Shown here piece by piece: positions 1 to 12,545 of a stretch of DNA of 64,000 bases. The notes under the pieces are model-generated. The model was not told the origin of the DNA, did no database searches, and saw only the letters and a list, made by a program, of their open reading frames with translations. Every line of letters begins with the position of its first letter. Within the stretch, counting starts at the first letter, position 1. Made by a program: the position numbers and the translations under genes. This DNA comes from Collybia mongolica (lineage: Eukaryota; Basidiomycota; Agaricomycetes; Agaricales; Clitocybaceae), in NCBI GenBank assembly GCA_013420905.1, contig JAAXNY010000005.1, forward strand, positions 3,100,001 to 3,164,000, in the 5' to 3' direction.

Positions 1-700
1 AAATGCCATTAACGTTATGAATCGGAAGTATCCAGGCATTGGCGGTGTAGTGGGCAGTTTCCTCTGATTTCATAGTTACAACGACCTATAGGGGAATCAC
101 GAAATGAATTAATCCCACCTCGGTGCCCACTAGCCTATCCCATACTTCAAAGAAAAATCTTGCGAATTGCTCTTCGGATATTGGAGCACCATTTATACGG
201 ATACGTTCACGCACAGCTACGAGGTGGGGAGAGGTGTACAAGCCTAGCCAGGGTTGTTCATCAGGATAACTTGAGCTGTTTATATGTATGTTTCGCACCA
301 ACTTTCCATTCTGGCACGGCATGGCGCAAAATGGAGTCAACAAACGCACTGGTAGAACCTTTTCCTTTGGTTCCAGTGATGTGTATAACATTAAGAGTAT
401 TCAAGTCATCTGGCTGCAAATTTTGGCTTGAGACAGTAGATAAGTTGCTTATCTACTGTATATACGCACACTGTATCCTATCCTTCCCAAATACTCTAGC
501 ATCTCTGGGATGGCGAACTCGCTTAAGCGTCCACCTGATGCACGGACTGCATCCAGAGCTGCAGCGTTAGATTGCAAAGTATTTAGATGTTCGACAGCAT
601 CCATGTAAGATCTAGTGGACATCGGTCTAAAACCCGTGGGTCGGCCAAACCTTGAAGATAGCGACCAGTAGAGAGATGAAAGTAGAGCATTTGGTCGCAT
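1..700 (-). CDS. Folylpolyglutamate synthase, 5' part (runs off left edge)
   Basis: The enzyme adds glutamates to tetrahydrofolate in cytosol and mitochondria. Read on the minus strand from the ATG at 698-700, the first exon gives a basic, Ser/Arg-rich leader (MRPNALLSSLYW...) and then the family motif RSYMDAVEHLNTLQSNAA. After a short intron the next exon carries the Mur-ligase/FPGS P-loop GTKGKGST (near 360-385). A further exon has LYTSPHLVAVRERIRING, the typical substrate-loop segment. The last visible piece, at 1-65, reads MPGYFRFITLMAF, also characteristic. The leader looks like a mitochondrial presequence. A GTG at 725-727 extends the same frame but is unlikely to be the start. The C-terminal half lies outside the window. 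Family assignment is firm; exon edges are approximate. Confidence 0.9.
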
Positions 701-767
701 CACTGTTGTACGAAAGTTTTCAAACACGTGAGGTCACGAATCGCGACATTTTAGGCTTGTCCATGTG

Positions 768-776
768 ATATAAATA
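768..776 (+). promoter_or_regulatory. Possible TATA element upstream of the BRCT gene
   Basis: The run TATAAATAA lies in the 223 bp gap between the divergent folylpolyglutamate synthase and BRCT genes, about 150 bp before the BRCT start at 924. Position and sequence fit a TATA box; this is inference only. Confidence 0.3.
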
Positions 777-923
777 AAAACATGATCCTGGCGCGTGACA
801 CGCGTGACATGCAACATAAAGTTGAACGCCAAACATTAAAAGCCGCATTAACTCCTCCCTTCTGGGCCATATTCCAATTAAATGCGTGGCTTCTTGTCTA
901 TATACTCATAAAATCAGGTATAT

Positions 924-1726
924 ATGGAGCAGTATTTCCCGGTCGTCTCAAAATCTTCTGCGCTTTGGAAGGACCGGGACCGGCGTCGAACTACGAAATC
1001 TCACCCATATCAAAGAAAATTCATCCAAGAAAAACAGGACGATGATAACAACGATCGCTTACAGACTGAATTAAGATCGTCATCGTCCGCGATCACAAAA
1101 TATCTGCTTGCGACACTCGCTGATCAATCCAACCCCATAACACACTCAGACATTGGTGAACGCTCAGGTGATTATCGTATAATTTAAATATCTACCTCAC
1201 ACTGAATAGGAACAATAGACCGCGTTGTGTCAACCTCAACTGGCCATCAAGTATCGGAAGGACGACGAGACCGTCGGCTATATTTTGAGGACCGACAAAA
1301 AAAGCTTACACACCAGAGGCGCTCTGAATCTCCAACCACAAATGGCGAGCCTCAAGTTCTAAAAAACGTATTTGTGTACATAAATGGGTATTTGAACGGT
1401 ACGACAGACATAGAAATGAAAAGAATCATAACCCGGGCCGGCGGACAAGTGGTGTGGGTACATTTATCTGCCATATAAACCACCTGACTGAGTCTGACGG
1501 CTTTCGAAGTATAACCGCTGCCGGCTGTACTCACATCTTAACGTCTCAACATCTAAGCGGCTCAAAGACTCAGCGCATCATTGCCTCAAGAACCCGAAAC
1601 CATGTTCAAGTCGTAAAGCCCGAATGGGTCTTCGATAGTATCGCAGCTGGAAAAAGACGACCTGAGAGAGAATATGTAGTCATCAAAGACACAACGACGA
1701 AAAACATTTACGATATGCTCAAGTAA
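924..1726 (+). CDS. Small stand-alone BRCT-domain protein
   Basis: Three exons are proposed: 924-1167, 1210-1451 and 1493-1726. The first intron (1168-1209, 42 bp) joins in frame, and the second (1452-1492) also keeps the frame. The product is about 240 residues. Its N-terminal half is polar and basic with no recognised domain. Its C-terminal half is one BRCT fold: VFVYINGYLNGTTDIEMKR, then the GG turn (AGGQV), then CTHILTSQHLSGSKT, then the helix-3 tryptophan motif VVKPEWVFDSIAAGKR. This BRCT resembles those of REV1-type repair proteins, which bind other repair factors or phosphopeptides. No polymerase domain follows: the frame stops at 1724-1726, and another gene starts at 2023. The sequence at the stop (CAAGTAAGC) looks like a splice donor, but I found no downstream exon that would continue it. 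Function unknown beyond probable nuclear DNA repair or damage signalling. Confidence 0.65.
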
Positions 1727-2022
1727 GCTAGTGGCTCGCCCTTTGCTCAGCTAAGTGGTTGCTGGGCAACTGACTGAAGCTATACTTATTTTATTGCTTT
1801 TTTATCCCATCTATTTTTATACTGTGTATGAACGTGGAATTCGATAGGGCACACGGCTTTCGGCTGAGTTATCATCAGAACCATTCCTATGGACTACCCC
1901 CAAAACCCCATATGACCAACCACCTGTTCTCTGCTGTGTCGTAATGGAGCTCCCGCACTTAGGTATATCTCACTTAAATTCTAACGGGTTTCAAGGAAGC
2001 AACCCTTCGAATCCCTCCTAAA

Positions 2023-3682
2023 ATGACTCGAAGGACTCCACTACTCGTTTGGTTCTCGGCGTTGCTTCTTAGTACCCATTCAGCGCAACTACCAAAACAA
2101 AGTAATGTGTGTCAAGAGTCATACTCGGACCCCTCTGAATTATTCACCGAGCGTTGTTTTTCTTAGCCGTTCGAGGTGGTGAAATTGACCGCACCAGATG
2201 GCTCAGCAAGGGCGGACTTCATCGCGTACGGTGCTACAGCGACCAATTTCTGGGTCAAGGACAAAGTTTGTCGCGAAGATTCTGCATACGTATCATAAGC
2301 ATCTGACATTTTAGCTATCAAGGCTGGCAAATTCCGAGATATCCTTCTTGGGTTTGACGATCATGTAAAAGCATTCCCTCCTTCCTCCTTCCACCAAAGA
2401 TTAATACCTCAACCAGAAATTATATCAAAGTGACGCAGTTGGTCACCCGTATTTTGGCCCAATTGTTGGAAGGTAAACTCCCAGCTTTACCCTGTCAACG
2501 AGATCGAACCGTTTTTTTAGATATGCCAACCGGATCAGAAATGGCACTTTCACAATTCCTATCAGTAAAAATGCATCTGGGCGAAATAAATTTCACGTGC
2601 CCCTGAACGAAGGTAATTTGTCTTGGCTATGGATTCTCTTTTACGTCGTTGAAGATGAAAACGTTCAGGAAATAACACACTCCACGGCGGGCTAGACGGC
2701 TACGATCGGCGTACCTGGACAGTTTCAAAAAAAACAACCAGCTCAGTAAAATTTACATTAATCGACCCCGACGGCACACAAGGATTCCCAGGTGCAGTCA
2801 TCACATCCGTGAGTCAAGTCAGACTTAAATATTATTCTTGTCATGTTTCCCTACACTCTTTTAGGTAACATACACTCTCAACCGGCGTTCAACATGGCAT
2901 ATCAGTATCAACTCTATTGCAACCAAGAAAACGCCTATCATGTTGAGCGGACATCACTATTGGAACTTCGAAGCCTATCAAGAAACTCAAGATCTTGTTG
3001 GGCATCATGCACAGTTTGATGCCTCAAAATTTGTTGCAACTGATGGACAGCTCATTCCAACTGGAAATCTCACTGACGTTTCGAGGACGCCACTGGATTT
3101 CCGTAGAGCGAAGTCAATCGGCGCTAGTATCAACGCAACTGCAGCTGAGGAGTACTGTGGTACAGGTACATCTTATTTGATCTATTAATCCATACTTTTA
3201 TTCTTGGGGCTAATTGTCGAGTCCAAAGGTTGCATTGGCTTTGACAACTGTTGGCTTTTTGATAAAAACGATGTCAAAAAACCTGTATTTTCGATCTGGA
3301 GTATCAATTCCGGGATCAAGTATCTCAACTTCCTCTGTTTGGAAGAGTCAATCTTGAGCTCATATAATCTTTATAGGTTGGATATCATCACCAATCAACC
3401 GGCCATACAGGTTTGGACTAACACTCATGGTTCGTTGTATCCAACTCATATACATAATAGATATATTCTTGCAACGGCATCTTTAATGCAGCACTCCCTA
3501 TTCCAAGGAAGAAAACGCAAGGAGGCCCACTAACGACCTATACCGATCATTCATGTGTGGTGATTGAAAGCGAAAGTATTATTGATGCGATTAACAATCC
3601 AGAGTTTGGCGTGAACCAGATTTATGGTCCAGGAAGGCCTTATAACTGGGAAGCATCCTACGTATTCTCGATTCTCAAGTGA
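2023..3682 (+). CDS. Secreted aldose 1-epimerase (galactose mutarotase family)
   Basis: The enzyme interconverts alpha and beta anomers of hexoses such as galactose. The ATG at 2023 starts a signal peptide (MTRRTPLLVWFSALLLSTHS-A). Coding then resumes through many small exons. Landmarks in order are FEVVKLTAPDGSARADFIAYGA, RDILLGFDD, GHPYFGPIVGRYANRI, LHGGLDGYDRRTW (the HGG region carrying a catalytic-site histidine in the family), SGHHYWNFEA (the second active-site histidine), GCIGFDNCWLF and QVWTNTHGS. The last exon ends at EASYVFSILK with TGA at 3680-3682. A secreted mutarotase suggests a role on sugars released outside the cell, which is inference. At least seven introns are needed. The gene looks intact. 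Confidence 0.85.
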
Positions 3683-4245
3683 AAGGCATGATTGGTATTT
3701 AGCTCCAGAGTACATATAAACACGGATATAAATAGTAATAGTCTGGACAGCATCCCACGGTGTCGGCCTGGAAAAGAGACAATCAGCACTAGATCCAGAA
3801 CATAATCGAGTAGGAAAAAAAAAAAGAAAAAAAGTCAGGGCTCTCAAGCGTAAAAAGAGAGCCAGGGTATTTGTCGTCGTAGTGCATAAGAATACACTTG
3901 GCCTGGTGCACAGCAATAGTTCATCACAAAAGAGGAGGATTGACGATGACAAGGACTAGAGCATTCACCTTATAATGTTGAGGATGGGAGGAGACAAGTC
4001 TGTTTGAGCAAGAAGTAGCATGCTTTATAGACGAATATTATTCCCACGGGCCTTCTACGTCACGCAAAAGTTTGTTTTGAGTGGACCAGGTTTCAATCAC
4101 TGATACTTGCTTGTCTCTCTCTATTCTTTCACACTTTTAACACTCCAGTCATAATCGGCGTTTCTTTATATTTCATGCTTATTCATTAAGACCTCTTTTA
4201 CTAGAATCTTACACTCGTTTCCTGTTCGCACTCACAAGCGACTCA
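3683..4245. other. Intergenic gap, 563 bp, with a CT-rich tract before EFR3
   Basis: I see no supported gene. There is an A-rich run near 3809-3833, probably 3' of the epimerase gene. A pyrimidine-rich tract at about 4111-4137 is typical of fungal transcription start regions and probably belongs to the EFR3 promoter. Confidence 0.4.
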
Positions 4246-7200
4246 ATGCATCATCTCTTCACCCCCAATCACGTGCAACTCCTCAATTCATGCTATCCTC
4301 CAACTTCTGCTCTACTAACAGCAGGTCCTGATTACTCACCAAATTCACAAGAACTTAGCCGGCTAACATATTATGCGTAAGGAACACTTCGACATATGAA
4401 GTGGGACAACAATTAATTTATGAAACCGACAGTTCAAATCATCCTGGAAAACTGACGAAACTGGGAAGTGAATTGGAGAAACGGCTCAGAACAGAGTCTC
4501 GAAAGGCAAAGGCAGGGAATATCCGGACACGGGCGTACGTTGCACTTGATATATTGCGAGAACTACCTGTTGACTGCTTGTTAAGTTCTCTCCTGATAAC
4601 GCTCTCGATCTTCAGGTCGCTTGCGATCGAATGCCGACGGGATATCGCTCTTCTTTCCCCATCATTAGTGGCTTCTGTTGATGTGTCGATTGAAGCAGTA
4701 CCCAATGATTTAGAGGTGGTTGCGAGGGCCGCCAGTGTTGTAAGTGAGGTCTTATTTTCAATGAGCCCCCCCCTCTTCCTTCAACTATTTAACGTCGGAA
4801 CGCAGTTCACAGCATGGACTACATACACGGACGGACATCTCATTGGTGCAGATAGTAACATGACTCGAGATTATCTCTCAGCTCTTCGCCAGTTCTCCCA
4901 TTTAAGCTCTTCGAATGCATCAGATCTTGAAATCAGGAACCGGTAGGTTCTTAATACAGGTCCTATAAATTGAAAGGTTTTTCTCACTCATCTCAGTACT
5001 CGTCTTGTAGGATTTGCTGCCCTCACTGGAGCTCTAAATTCCGAAGCTCTCTATAATAACTCCGTACAATTTCGAGCTCAGGTCTCAACAATAATGCACC
5101 CAATTTTAGTTGTTCTATTCCAAACCGAGATAAAAACGCTTGACGAACAGTGAGTTGATATTTGAATGGGAAGACATGCGGACGGTTAATGTTATCAGGG
5201 CGGCTGCTGTCAAGGAGGCCCCCCAATCCCCGTATCTGGCAGAATTTAGAACAAGGCCTGCAATTGAACGACGTGCAGCATCCATTCATGTTCATATCGA
5301 CGGCGACAATGGGCCATCCACGGCAGATGTTTCAAATACTTCCCTACGTGGCTTATTTTCTTTGCTTGATCATGCAAATGGCGTTCAAATGGGTTATATC
5401 ATGCAGTCATCCTTTGATACTCTTGACCAATTGCAAGGATGGACAAGCGTTGACCACTGTTGTTGGTTTGCACAGAAAGTGGCAGAGTGGTCACAATATC
5501 AGTACCGCTATGCTGTTCCGACGTGGTTGGTGGAACGACTTCAGCATAGCCAGGAGTCTACCGCTTCTATATCACTACATGGAGCCCTGGCAGCCATGAT
5601 CACAAGTGTTTTCAATTCCCCTACCCCTCTTGTCAATCTCTCAACCTCCGACATCCTTTCCAATCTTGTCACGTTACTTCTTCGACGGGCAGCTGTAGAT
5701 CCGGCAGATCTTCTCCTACCATCCTTGGTGCAATGCATATCATCTTTAGGTCGACATGTATACTACTCTGATCAGATACAAGACCTCGCTGTGAGTAGAC
5801 TTACATCTAAATGGGGTTTACGTTACTGATCTATCCTAGGCCGAGCTGATAAGTCGCCTGGAAGTAATTGAAGTACAGGGTGTTTTGACGAAGGGAAAGC
5901 CTGGATTTATGCATGCCAGGTCACAGGTGGTTCGTTCCATCCTGGCGGGATTGCTGGGACTCATCCAATCGGCCAACAAAAGCGAGGAACGAATGGAGGG
6001 AGAGGATCCAATGAAAGCAGCTAGTGTCACGCCCCATGATACTACGAAAAAGGATCCCTTAGGGAATAGTCGCTCTCCTCGCCGTGCCCGAGTCCCAACA
6101 GATATTTGGCATAACACGTTAAGCCTTCTGTGCGATAGTGATTATGCAGTCCGGGCCGATTATTCGGAGGCGTTGATCTTTTACTTGTGCAGAGAAATGC
6201 CCAAATATGGTGATTCCGCTGACTCTGATGGCGTCAAGCGCGCCCGGCCTCTCGCCGAGGGGCCCTTTCAGCAAGCTGTGAATGTGAGCGCTTTGCTTCA
6301 CCCAGGCGATTATGGAATCAGATTTTTGAACGCCATCCATGGTTATATATACATATTGGCTACAACATCATCGCTAGGTTTAACTTCAAGTGCCCCCACA
6401 TCTCCTTCACACTCCACGCTTGGTGACCCTCCTCACTTGAATTTACTTCCAGCAACACCCGATCATAGCGATGTGGAAATACAAGAGCCAAATTTCCCAT
6501 CACACTCTCAAGCGAACGGGCGGCGTTCATTTTCCTCGCCACAAGGCTCACGTATGTTGAAAGCCTCAGTCGTCCAACGTCTTCTTGAGCGGACACCATC
6601 CAAAGTGTCACCTACAGCATCCGCATCCCTGTCAGATTATACCTACATCCTCAAAATTATTGTGGCTGTGCATGAACAAATCCCTGTGCGAGGGTTGCTT
6701 ACAGGTGTACCAATGCTACTAGCTCTAGACGGGGCGATAAAGATCCAGGACGTCGAAGATTTGGTCACCTTACACCGTGTTGACGCCATCAAGGAAGTGC
6801 TTGCCAAAGCTTGGTTGGCCGTTGGGAAAATCTGGGACTTGCCAGACATAAAGCGGATGGCAGAAAATGTGTGAATCCTCGCCCTGTGTGAAGACCCAAC
6901 TGATATTTCATAAAGGTGCTTTCTTCTATGCCATGGCCTGCGAAACTCCCGAGCGTCCCACACTCGGATTTAAATGATTATCAATCAGCTAGAAATGCTG
7001 TCGAATTCCCTTCAGACCGGCCCGTCAGTATGCCATGGGAAGGAATCGATACGGAGGCTGCACTACTAGTTATCACCTCAAGTGTTTCCATACAACAAGC
7101 CACCGGTCTTGACAAGCATAATTTGCTGAAACGCCTTTCGATGAAATGGACAGCCGACTCAGCTCTGATGGATTGTAAGTTGGTCGCACTCTCGCGATGA

Positions 7201-7648
7201 GCTTTGACGTTGATGTTGACCAGCAGTGGAACGGCCATCCGGGTTTGAGAACACGGTCCGGGGGGACGGAATCTCGCCTCTTCTGAAGATCTCGCCAGCT
7301 CTGATGCACATTGAAAATATTTCGATGCAAAGTTTGGCTCGGTCAGCAAGAGGTGTTGGTGTCACAGACCTCAGGGAAGCCCTTGAAGGGAGAAGTAGCA
7401 TGTCAAACACTGCCTTGGCCAAGCCACCTTCGATATCGACTCTCGAGCATGCCCCCTCCAGTACAGGAACTGATGTCGGTAATCTTAGATTAACGCAAAC
7501 GAGGTCAAGGTCACGCAATAAGAAGCGTTCGGCCACCTCCGGTTCAGGCGAAGTACGTGACGTGCTCAATAGGTTGGGAATTGGAAAACAAAACGGAAGC
7601 TTGCTCAAGGCCTCATTCCCGGCATTACAGAAGTCTGGCCAACGGTAG
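4246..7648 (+). CDS. EFR3: EFR3-like plasma-membrane scaffold protein
   Basis: EFR3 anchors the Stt4/PI4KIII-alpha complex at the plasma membrane for PI4P synthesis. The ATG at 4246-4248 opens with the family N-terminus MHHLFTPNHVQLLNSCYPP, including the cysteine that is often lipidated in EFR3 proteins, and continues SPNSQELSRLTYYA. After an intron comes SNHPGKLTKLGSELEKR, followed by GNIRTRAYVALDILREL; both are strongly conserved in the family. The rest is a helical, armadillo-like protein of roughly 970 residues in about eight exons. The C-terminal third is low-complexity and rich in Ser, Arg and Lys (QTRSRSRNKKRSATSGSG). The stop is TAG at 7646-7648. Large exons are 5134-5800, 5850-6873 and 7226-7648. 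The gene is convergent with VPS52, with 201 bp between the stops. The gene looks intact. Confidence 0.85.
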
Positions 7649-7849
7649 GATTAGAACTCTGTCGCATAAAGGCCCCCCCTAATACTCCTCACCACAGGGC
7701 CCCGCCATACAAAACATAGCTTATACTTTTTTGGGACTTTCTCGATGCGATCGGACCTAATATTTTCTTATTGTCGGGCACCTTTTTCGCTTGATATCTT
7801 TGCATGTATGTTTAGTGTCCAATGCGATTCCAACGTTCTTTAGTTTCAA

Positions 7850-10176
7850 CTATCGTCTGGGTAGTGACCGACCTGCGGAAATTATTTTTCGCCGAGCTTC
7901 TTCCTCGAGATTGGCCCAGTATGCAATCTCTTGTTGAGATTTCGGATGTGCTATAGAATGTATCCCTTTCTTTTTGAGGTTTTTATAGATGAGCTGGATG
8001 ACTGATAATGCAAACCAAAGGCTTACACTCAGGCTTTGCAACAAGAGCTCATATATCGTGCTTTGTGCTGTCGCCCTTGTGACAATATCTCCAATGTTGT
8101 TTGTGTGACGCAGGATTAGCTTCGATAATTCCTGCCGCATGCGGAGCAGGCTAGAAGGAAGGGTTAGAAGACAATTATAGCGTTCGAGAAGTGTGATTTT
8201 GACTTAGAGAATATCATCGTTTCTTCCTCCTGCTCTGTTAGGTTAATAAAAGAGTTGAAGACAACAGTGTAACGCCGACAGATCTAAGTGATATGTGACG
8301 TGAGATAGCAATTCCTGGGAACATCTGACATCTGCTCACACTTGTAACACTAGCATTTGTGGTAACCGCCGCTCGGCTGAAATACCCAGAACTCGTGCCC
8401 TCAGCAAGTTTCTTAAGGGCATCGATATTCTCCGCCATAGCTTTTTGAAACACTGGCCACATCTGTAAGCGGAGACCAAATACAAAGAATTCGACTGGTG
8501 GACAGTCGCGTTTCTGTACTTCCAAAACTACGTCCTCCATTAACCTGATCATCGTGAGTAAGGAAACAACAGGCGGCATAGGGTCCAACGTCGTTTTTAT
8601 GAATTTCTAAAGCCAAGTGTGTGAAGTTGATACAGCATATCTGAATAGAACGCACTTCACAATACACCAGCACGGGGTCCATTATCTGTTTCCATATCGC
8701 ATCTAGTGTGGCTTGTTCTTCTTTTCTTGTAACATCGACAGAAGGCTCGATGCCTCCAATCATACTGGCAGATCTATCATTGCGTTGACCACCATAGTCT
8801 GAGCCTGAGATAGATCTCTGTTCGGGGAAATTTCCTCGGTTAGGGGACAACAGTAAGGTAGGGGATAGCAGAGCGTTGTTCGAATCCTCGGCGGGAAGTA
8901 ACGCTTTGGGTGAGAAAAATGCCTTCACGAACGTGTATTCGGCCGTTGCGTTGTCCATAAAAACAAGGAGCAACGAACGTAACAAGGCTTCTATAGGTTC
9001 TTTCTTATGCCTCGGTTAGCGAACGTTCTAGTAAAAGACAATGCTGCTTACATGTTCTTTGTCGTCTGCCATATATGCCAAAGTGACACCAGGTCCTTCT
9101 ATTTTGGAATGTTCTAGACGCTCAAGGTCAATATGAAGGTCCTTTTCTCGTTCGCTGGCTACGATTGTTTCATGTCTTTCCGCTGACCGAGTCTGTAGCT
9201 GGTGGGATGAGATCTATCAGACGATTATTTGCAAAATCCTACTTTAATCCATCCAAGACTTCGGGCATACCGTCTGAACCCGGTCTCATAATACACACGT
9301 GCGGCCCCTATATATGATCTTTGCACTTCGTGTGCAACACTCGGAGCTTGGCGTTGTAAGAAGCCAAAAAGGGAGCTGTACTTGAGTAGAACTGATGTTT
9401 GCATGACCTGCATATTCGTCGTGACGCTTCGCCTGATGGGCTGGAAGAGCGCAAGAAAAAACGCCCGAAGCTTGGTTGCAACCTGTAGAACAGTATACAT
9501 GAACTGCACCAGCGAGGGCGTTAACAGGGCATACCACTATTCGTAACCCTTCAACGACCTCACCCAAGTCCCTGGCAGCTTTAACGCGTGAACGCGCTTT
9601 CGTGGTTTCCAACCGCTTCTCGAAGTCTTCAATGGCTGGAATCCAAGGTTCTCCAACATCGGAGTCAAGGATAAGTGTTGCAAGTGGAGGGGGTAACGTA
9701 ATGTTTGATATCAGGTTTGAAAGTGGTTTCTCAATCTTCTGCATAGACATGGTGAGCGCCATTTGAGGTTAACTGAGGCCGATATTCACTCTTCTGCTTT
9801 TGAGCCTGTTATCGATATCCGTACTACGGTCTTGTAGTTCGGATATCTGTCCAGATACAGCCGAAAGGTCTTTCTGAAATGTTGAGAGGAAAGACTCTAA
9901 GGAATCGAGTAGGTCAACGCTCGTCTAATCAACTGTAAGCTTGGGTTTGGTTGTTAGGAAGTTAACTTTACCTGGACTTGGCCGTGAAGTTCAAGGAATT
10001 CTTTCGCCCTCCTATGGTCTTCAGACTTGTGAGGGGGCTGGGGGAAGCAGAATATTGAGACTCACAGAGTTGGTTGGGTTCTCCATTGACAAGAGTCTGT
10101 TCTGAACGTCGACTGTCAGCCCAAGCTGTGATCGACGATATAGAAACGCGGGCGTACCACTAGCTTCTGAAGTCAT
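7850..10176 (-). CDS. VPS52: VPS52 subunit of the GARP tethering complex
   Basis: VPS52 is a core subunit of GARP (and EARP), which tethers endosome-derived vesicles at the trans-Golgi. On the minus strand the ATG at 10174-10176 starts MTSEASGTPAFLYRRSQLG. The next exons form a coiled coil, LLDSLESFLSTFQKDLSAVS and ISELQDRSTDIDNRLKSR. The diagnostic segment IEKPLSNLISNITLPPPLA then DSDVGEPWIPAI follows. Later exons give SVLLKYSSLFGFLQR, the EHSKIEGPGVTLAYMADDKEH region, PVEFFVFGLRLQMWPVFQKAM and a C-terminal helix bundle ending at TAG 7850-7852. About ten exons are implied and all join into one continuous family match, so the gene looks intact. The middle (near 8750-8900) is a serine-rich insertion of variable type. 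Confidence 0.88.
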
Positions 10177-10418
10177 GATCCCCAGTCAATGGTACTGGCA
10201 GCGTCGTGGATAAGTTTAGGCTATCGTTTGAGACAAGAATGGAGGTTTATTCAAATATGGTATATGGTCAACGACCTCACGTTCAAAAGGCTGAACAAGT
10301 TTGCTCAGGGTCAGATTCTACCACCATCATTGCCCATCCTAGTTATCATTCAAATACATTTAGAAAGAAGACGGGGCGGTATATAGATGTACAGTACAAT
10401 CAAGGGTATATATAAGAT

Positions 10419-12383
10419 TTATATTAAAGCGAAGTTCAGTGAAGAAGTTGAAGTATGATGCATGGCCAAATTATGCTGGAGTCCATGATCGTGATATGCT
10501 GGTAACTCGTCCGCCGAATCCTCGCTCTCTTCTCCAAGGGCATCAAAATGATCCCAATCAAACCCTGTCGGGTCTTGTACAAGTCTCGCCAGTGTATCAG
10601 GTAAATCTGGAAATCTCGCGTGGGAGGCCTTTACCCATCGCCGACTAATCATCCAAGACGCCACCCCTTCCGGCGGGAGGTGAAATCCGTCTTTGGGCGG
10701 ACCAGTAAGACGCTCTCTTCTTCCTACTCCTCGTTTTGGTTTGGAAAAAGTATCCGCCCTTTCTTCCTCATCCAGGGCGCAGAAGAACCTTATCAACCGT
10801 TTACTCCGCCAAAGACATCCCCGCGTACGCAACAATCCAGATGACCGCGTTGAGGATCCAACCTCATCTCCAAGATCGGATTCCTCAGATGACATACATT
10901 CAAGTTGTAAGGCGCCATCGAAGATTACGTGTTCGAATTGAGGAGCTTTCATGCGCGCCTCGGCTCGATTACTCAATTTCTGCAAAGTAAGGAGTGAAGC
11001 ATCAATGTATGTTGAATCAAAAGCGTTATTTGGACCCACAGTTTTCCTTCGAGACAAATGCCGGGCCTTCTGTGCTTTAGCATCCTCGCGTCTCTTGTTC
11101 GCTTCGGCAAAAACAAGGTCCCTCTGGGCTTTAAACTTCTGGCGGAACGTGACAAAAGTTTGGTCAAAGGCAGTGTCTAGTATCTTCTTGCCAAAATCCT
11201 TGTCAGGGACGTGCCTATACTGCTTGCGGTGGGATTTAATATCTGCTAAAATGCGAGCTTTCATTCGAAAGTTATGCGCAGACTGTTTCGCTGTTTTGTC
11301 CCAAACAAAACGGACTGGATCATGAGGGCCGATAGGAACGCCCTCTTTGTGACTATCGGGAAGATTCTTATCGTTTTCGAGTCCCATAAGTCGTATTATG
11401 TGGGCGCGCAACGCATGCTAGAATGAAATCAATCGTTATGTGAGTGTAAATGGTAGTTGACCTTACATGAATCGTCAGACATCGTTTGTCATGACCGCTT
11501 CTACGCCTCACGGGGCGCCCATGATTAGAGATTGAACTATCTGAGCTGTTTCCATCATCTTCCTCATCACTAGAAAGTTGGGATGATGGTCTCTTTCTAA
11601 AGTTGGCTGGATAAACTGAAGTCTCGTGAGGCTGTGATGAGTGAGCAAAGGAGAGGTGGGGAGAAGGTGCTGGTGTCACAGATGGAAGAGTAGGTTCGAT
11701 GACTGTTATAGGTTGTTCAATCTGTTGTTGTCGAAAGTCATGGGGTATGTTATAAGGTGTCGGATGAGATTGTATGGGTTGCGTTGATGATCCTTGGACG
11801 AACATAGAATTTGAATGTGAAGAGCAATGAGAGACGGGAGAGACTGGCGATGCCAACTGTGGAGGTCTCTGCACGGCTAACGCTGGTGAGTTGCTATACT
11901 GTGGCGTCAAGAGTCCAGATGACGGTGGCGGGTGTGTACTGGTAGATCGTAGCTTGGAGATATCTTGACGTAGTTCAAACATCTGCCGCTCCATCTCTGC
12001 CTGTCTCTGGGTGGATTTCGCTTCTTGCTCCTGTTCCCATGCCAGCCTTCGCATCCGTTCAATCTCCTGCGACTCCCGAGTTGCTGCAACGATACGGAGA
12101 AGTTCTTGAACAGCTTGAACGCTTCCGGAGGTCGGTTGATTCGGCCTGACTACTGAAGTTGCGCTAATGGCAAGTTAGTTATGGTCAGGGAATGGACATA
12201 ACTTGCTCACGGAGGTGGTGGGGGCTCAGATACTGCTAGCTCCAATTCGCTACGATGAGGGACATAATGAGGTTGAGGTTGAGCTACAGGAGCAGGTGTC
12301 TGGGAGTAGACTGCAGTTGTTGGGCGTGGCCTTGATTGATTTGCGTATGGATTGAGGGCATTGGAGAGCTCACTAGTGGACAT
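10419..12383 (-). CDS. Uncharacterised Ser/Pro-rich protein with a conserved basic C-terminal half
   Basis: I do not recognise an assigned function. The start is taken at the ATG 12381-12383 (MSTSELSNALNPYANQSR). The N-terminal third is Pro/Gln/Ser-rich and includes a short charged helix, EQEQEAKSTQRQAEMERQ, likely a coiled coil, followed by low-complexity sequence with an acidic serine patch (SSDEEDDGNSSDSS). The C-terminal exon (10419 to about 11411) is globular: LRAHIIRLMGLENDKNLP, then FRMKARILADIKSHRKQYRH, KILDTAFDQTFVTFRQKFK, and ends with an acidic segment and Trp-rich patches such as GFDWDHFDALGEE. Layouts of this kind occur in hypothetical proteins of Agaricomycetes, some of them multicopy, as I recall. 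It starts 162 bp from RPN11, head to head, so the two may share a promoter. Confidence 0.7.
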
Positions 12384-12545
12384 GGAGTCCTAACGACTCT
12401 CAAGCGATCGTGGGTCTGATAGTCCAAGCCTTGTGTGTACTTGAGATGTTCCTGCAATACATGACCAAACAAGGCGTCAACACATTTGTCGAGAGACGCG
12501 TCACCTTGAGAGCATCTTCATTTACCGCGTACCGAATTATCAGCA
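12384..12545. promoter_or_regulatory. Shared divergent promoter region between the hypothetical gene and RPN11
   Basis: Only 162 bp separate two divergent start codons (12383 minus, 12546 plus). Both promoters must lie here or extend into the neighbouring coding regions. No specific factor site can be named. Confidence 0.4.

Noticed and set aside
3551..3952. 133-residue minus-strand frame over the epimerase 3' end
   Set aside because: Opposite to a firm exon and its poly-A tract; low-complexity Leu/Phe, no support.
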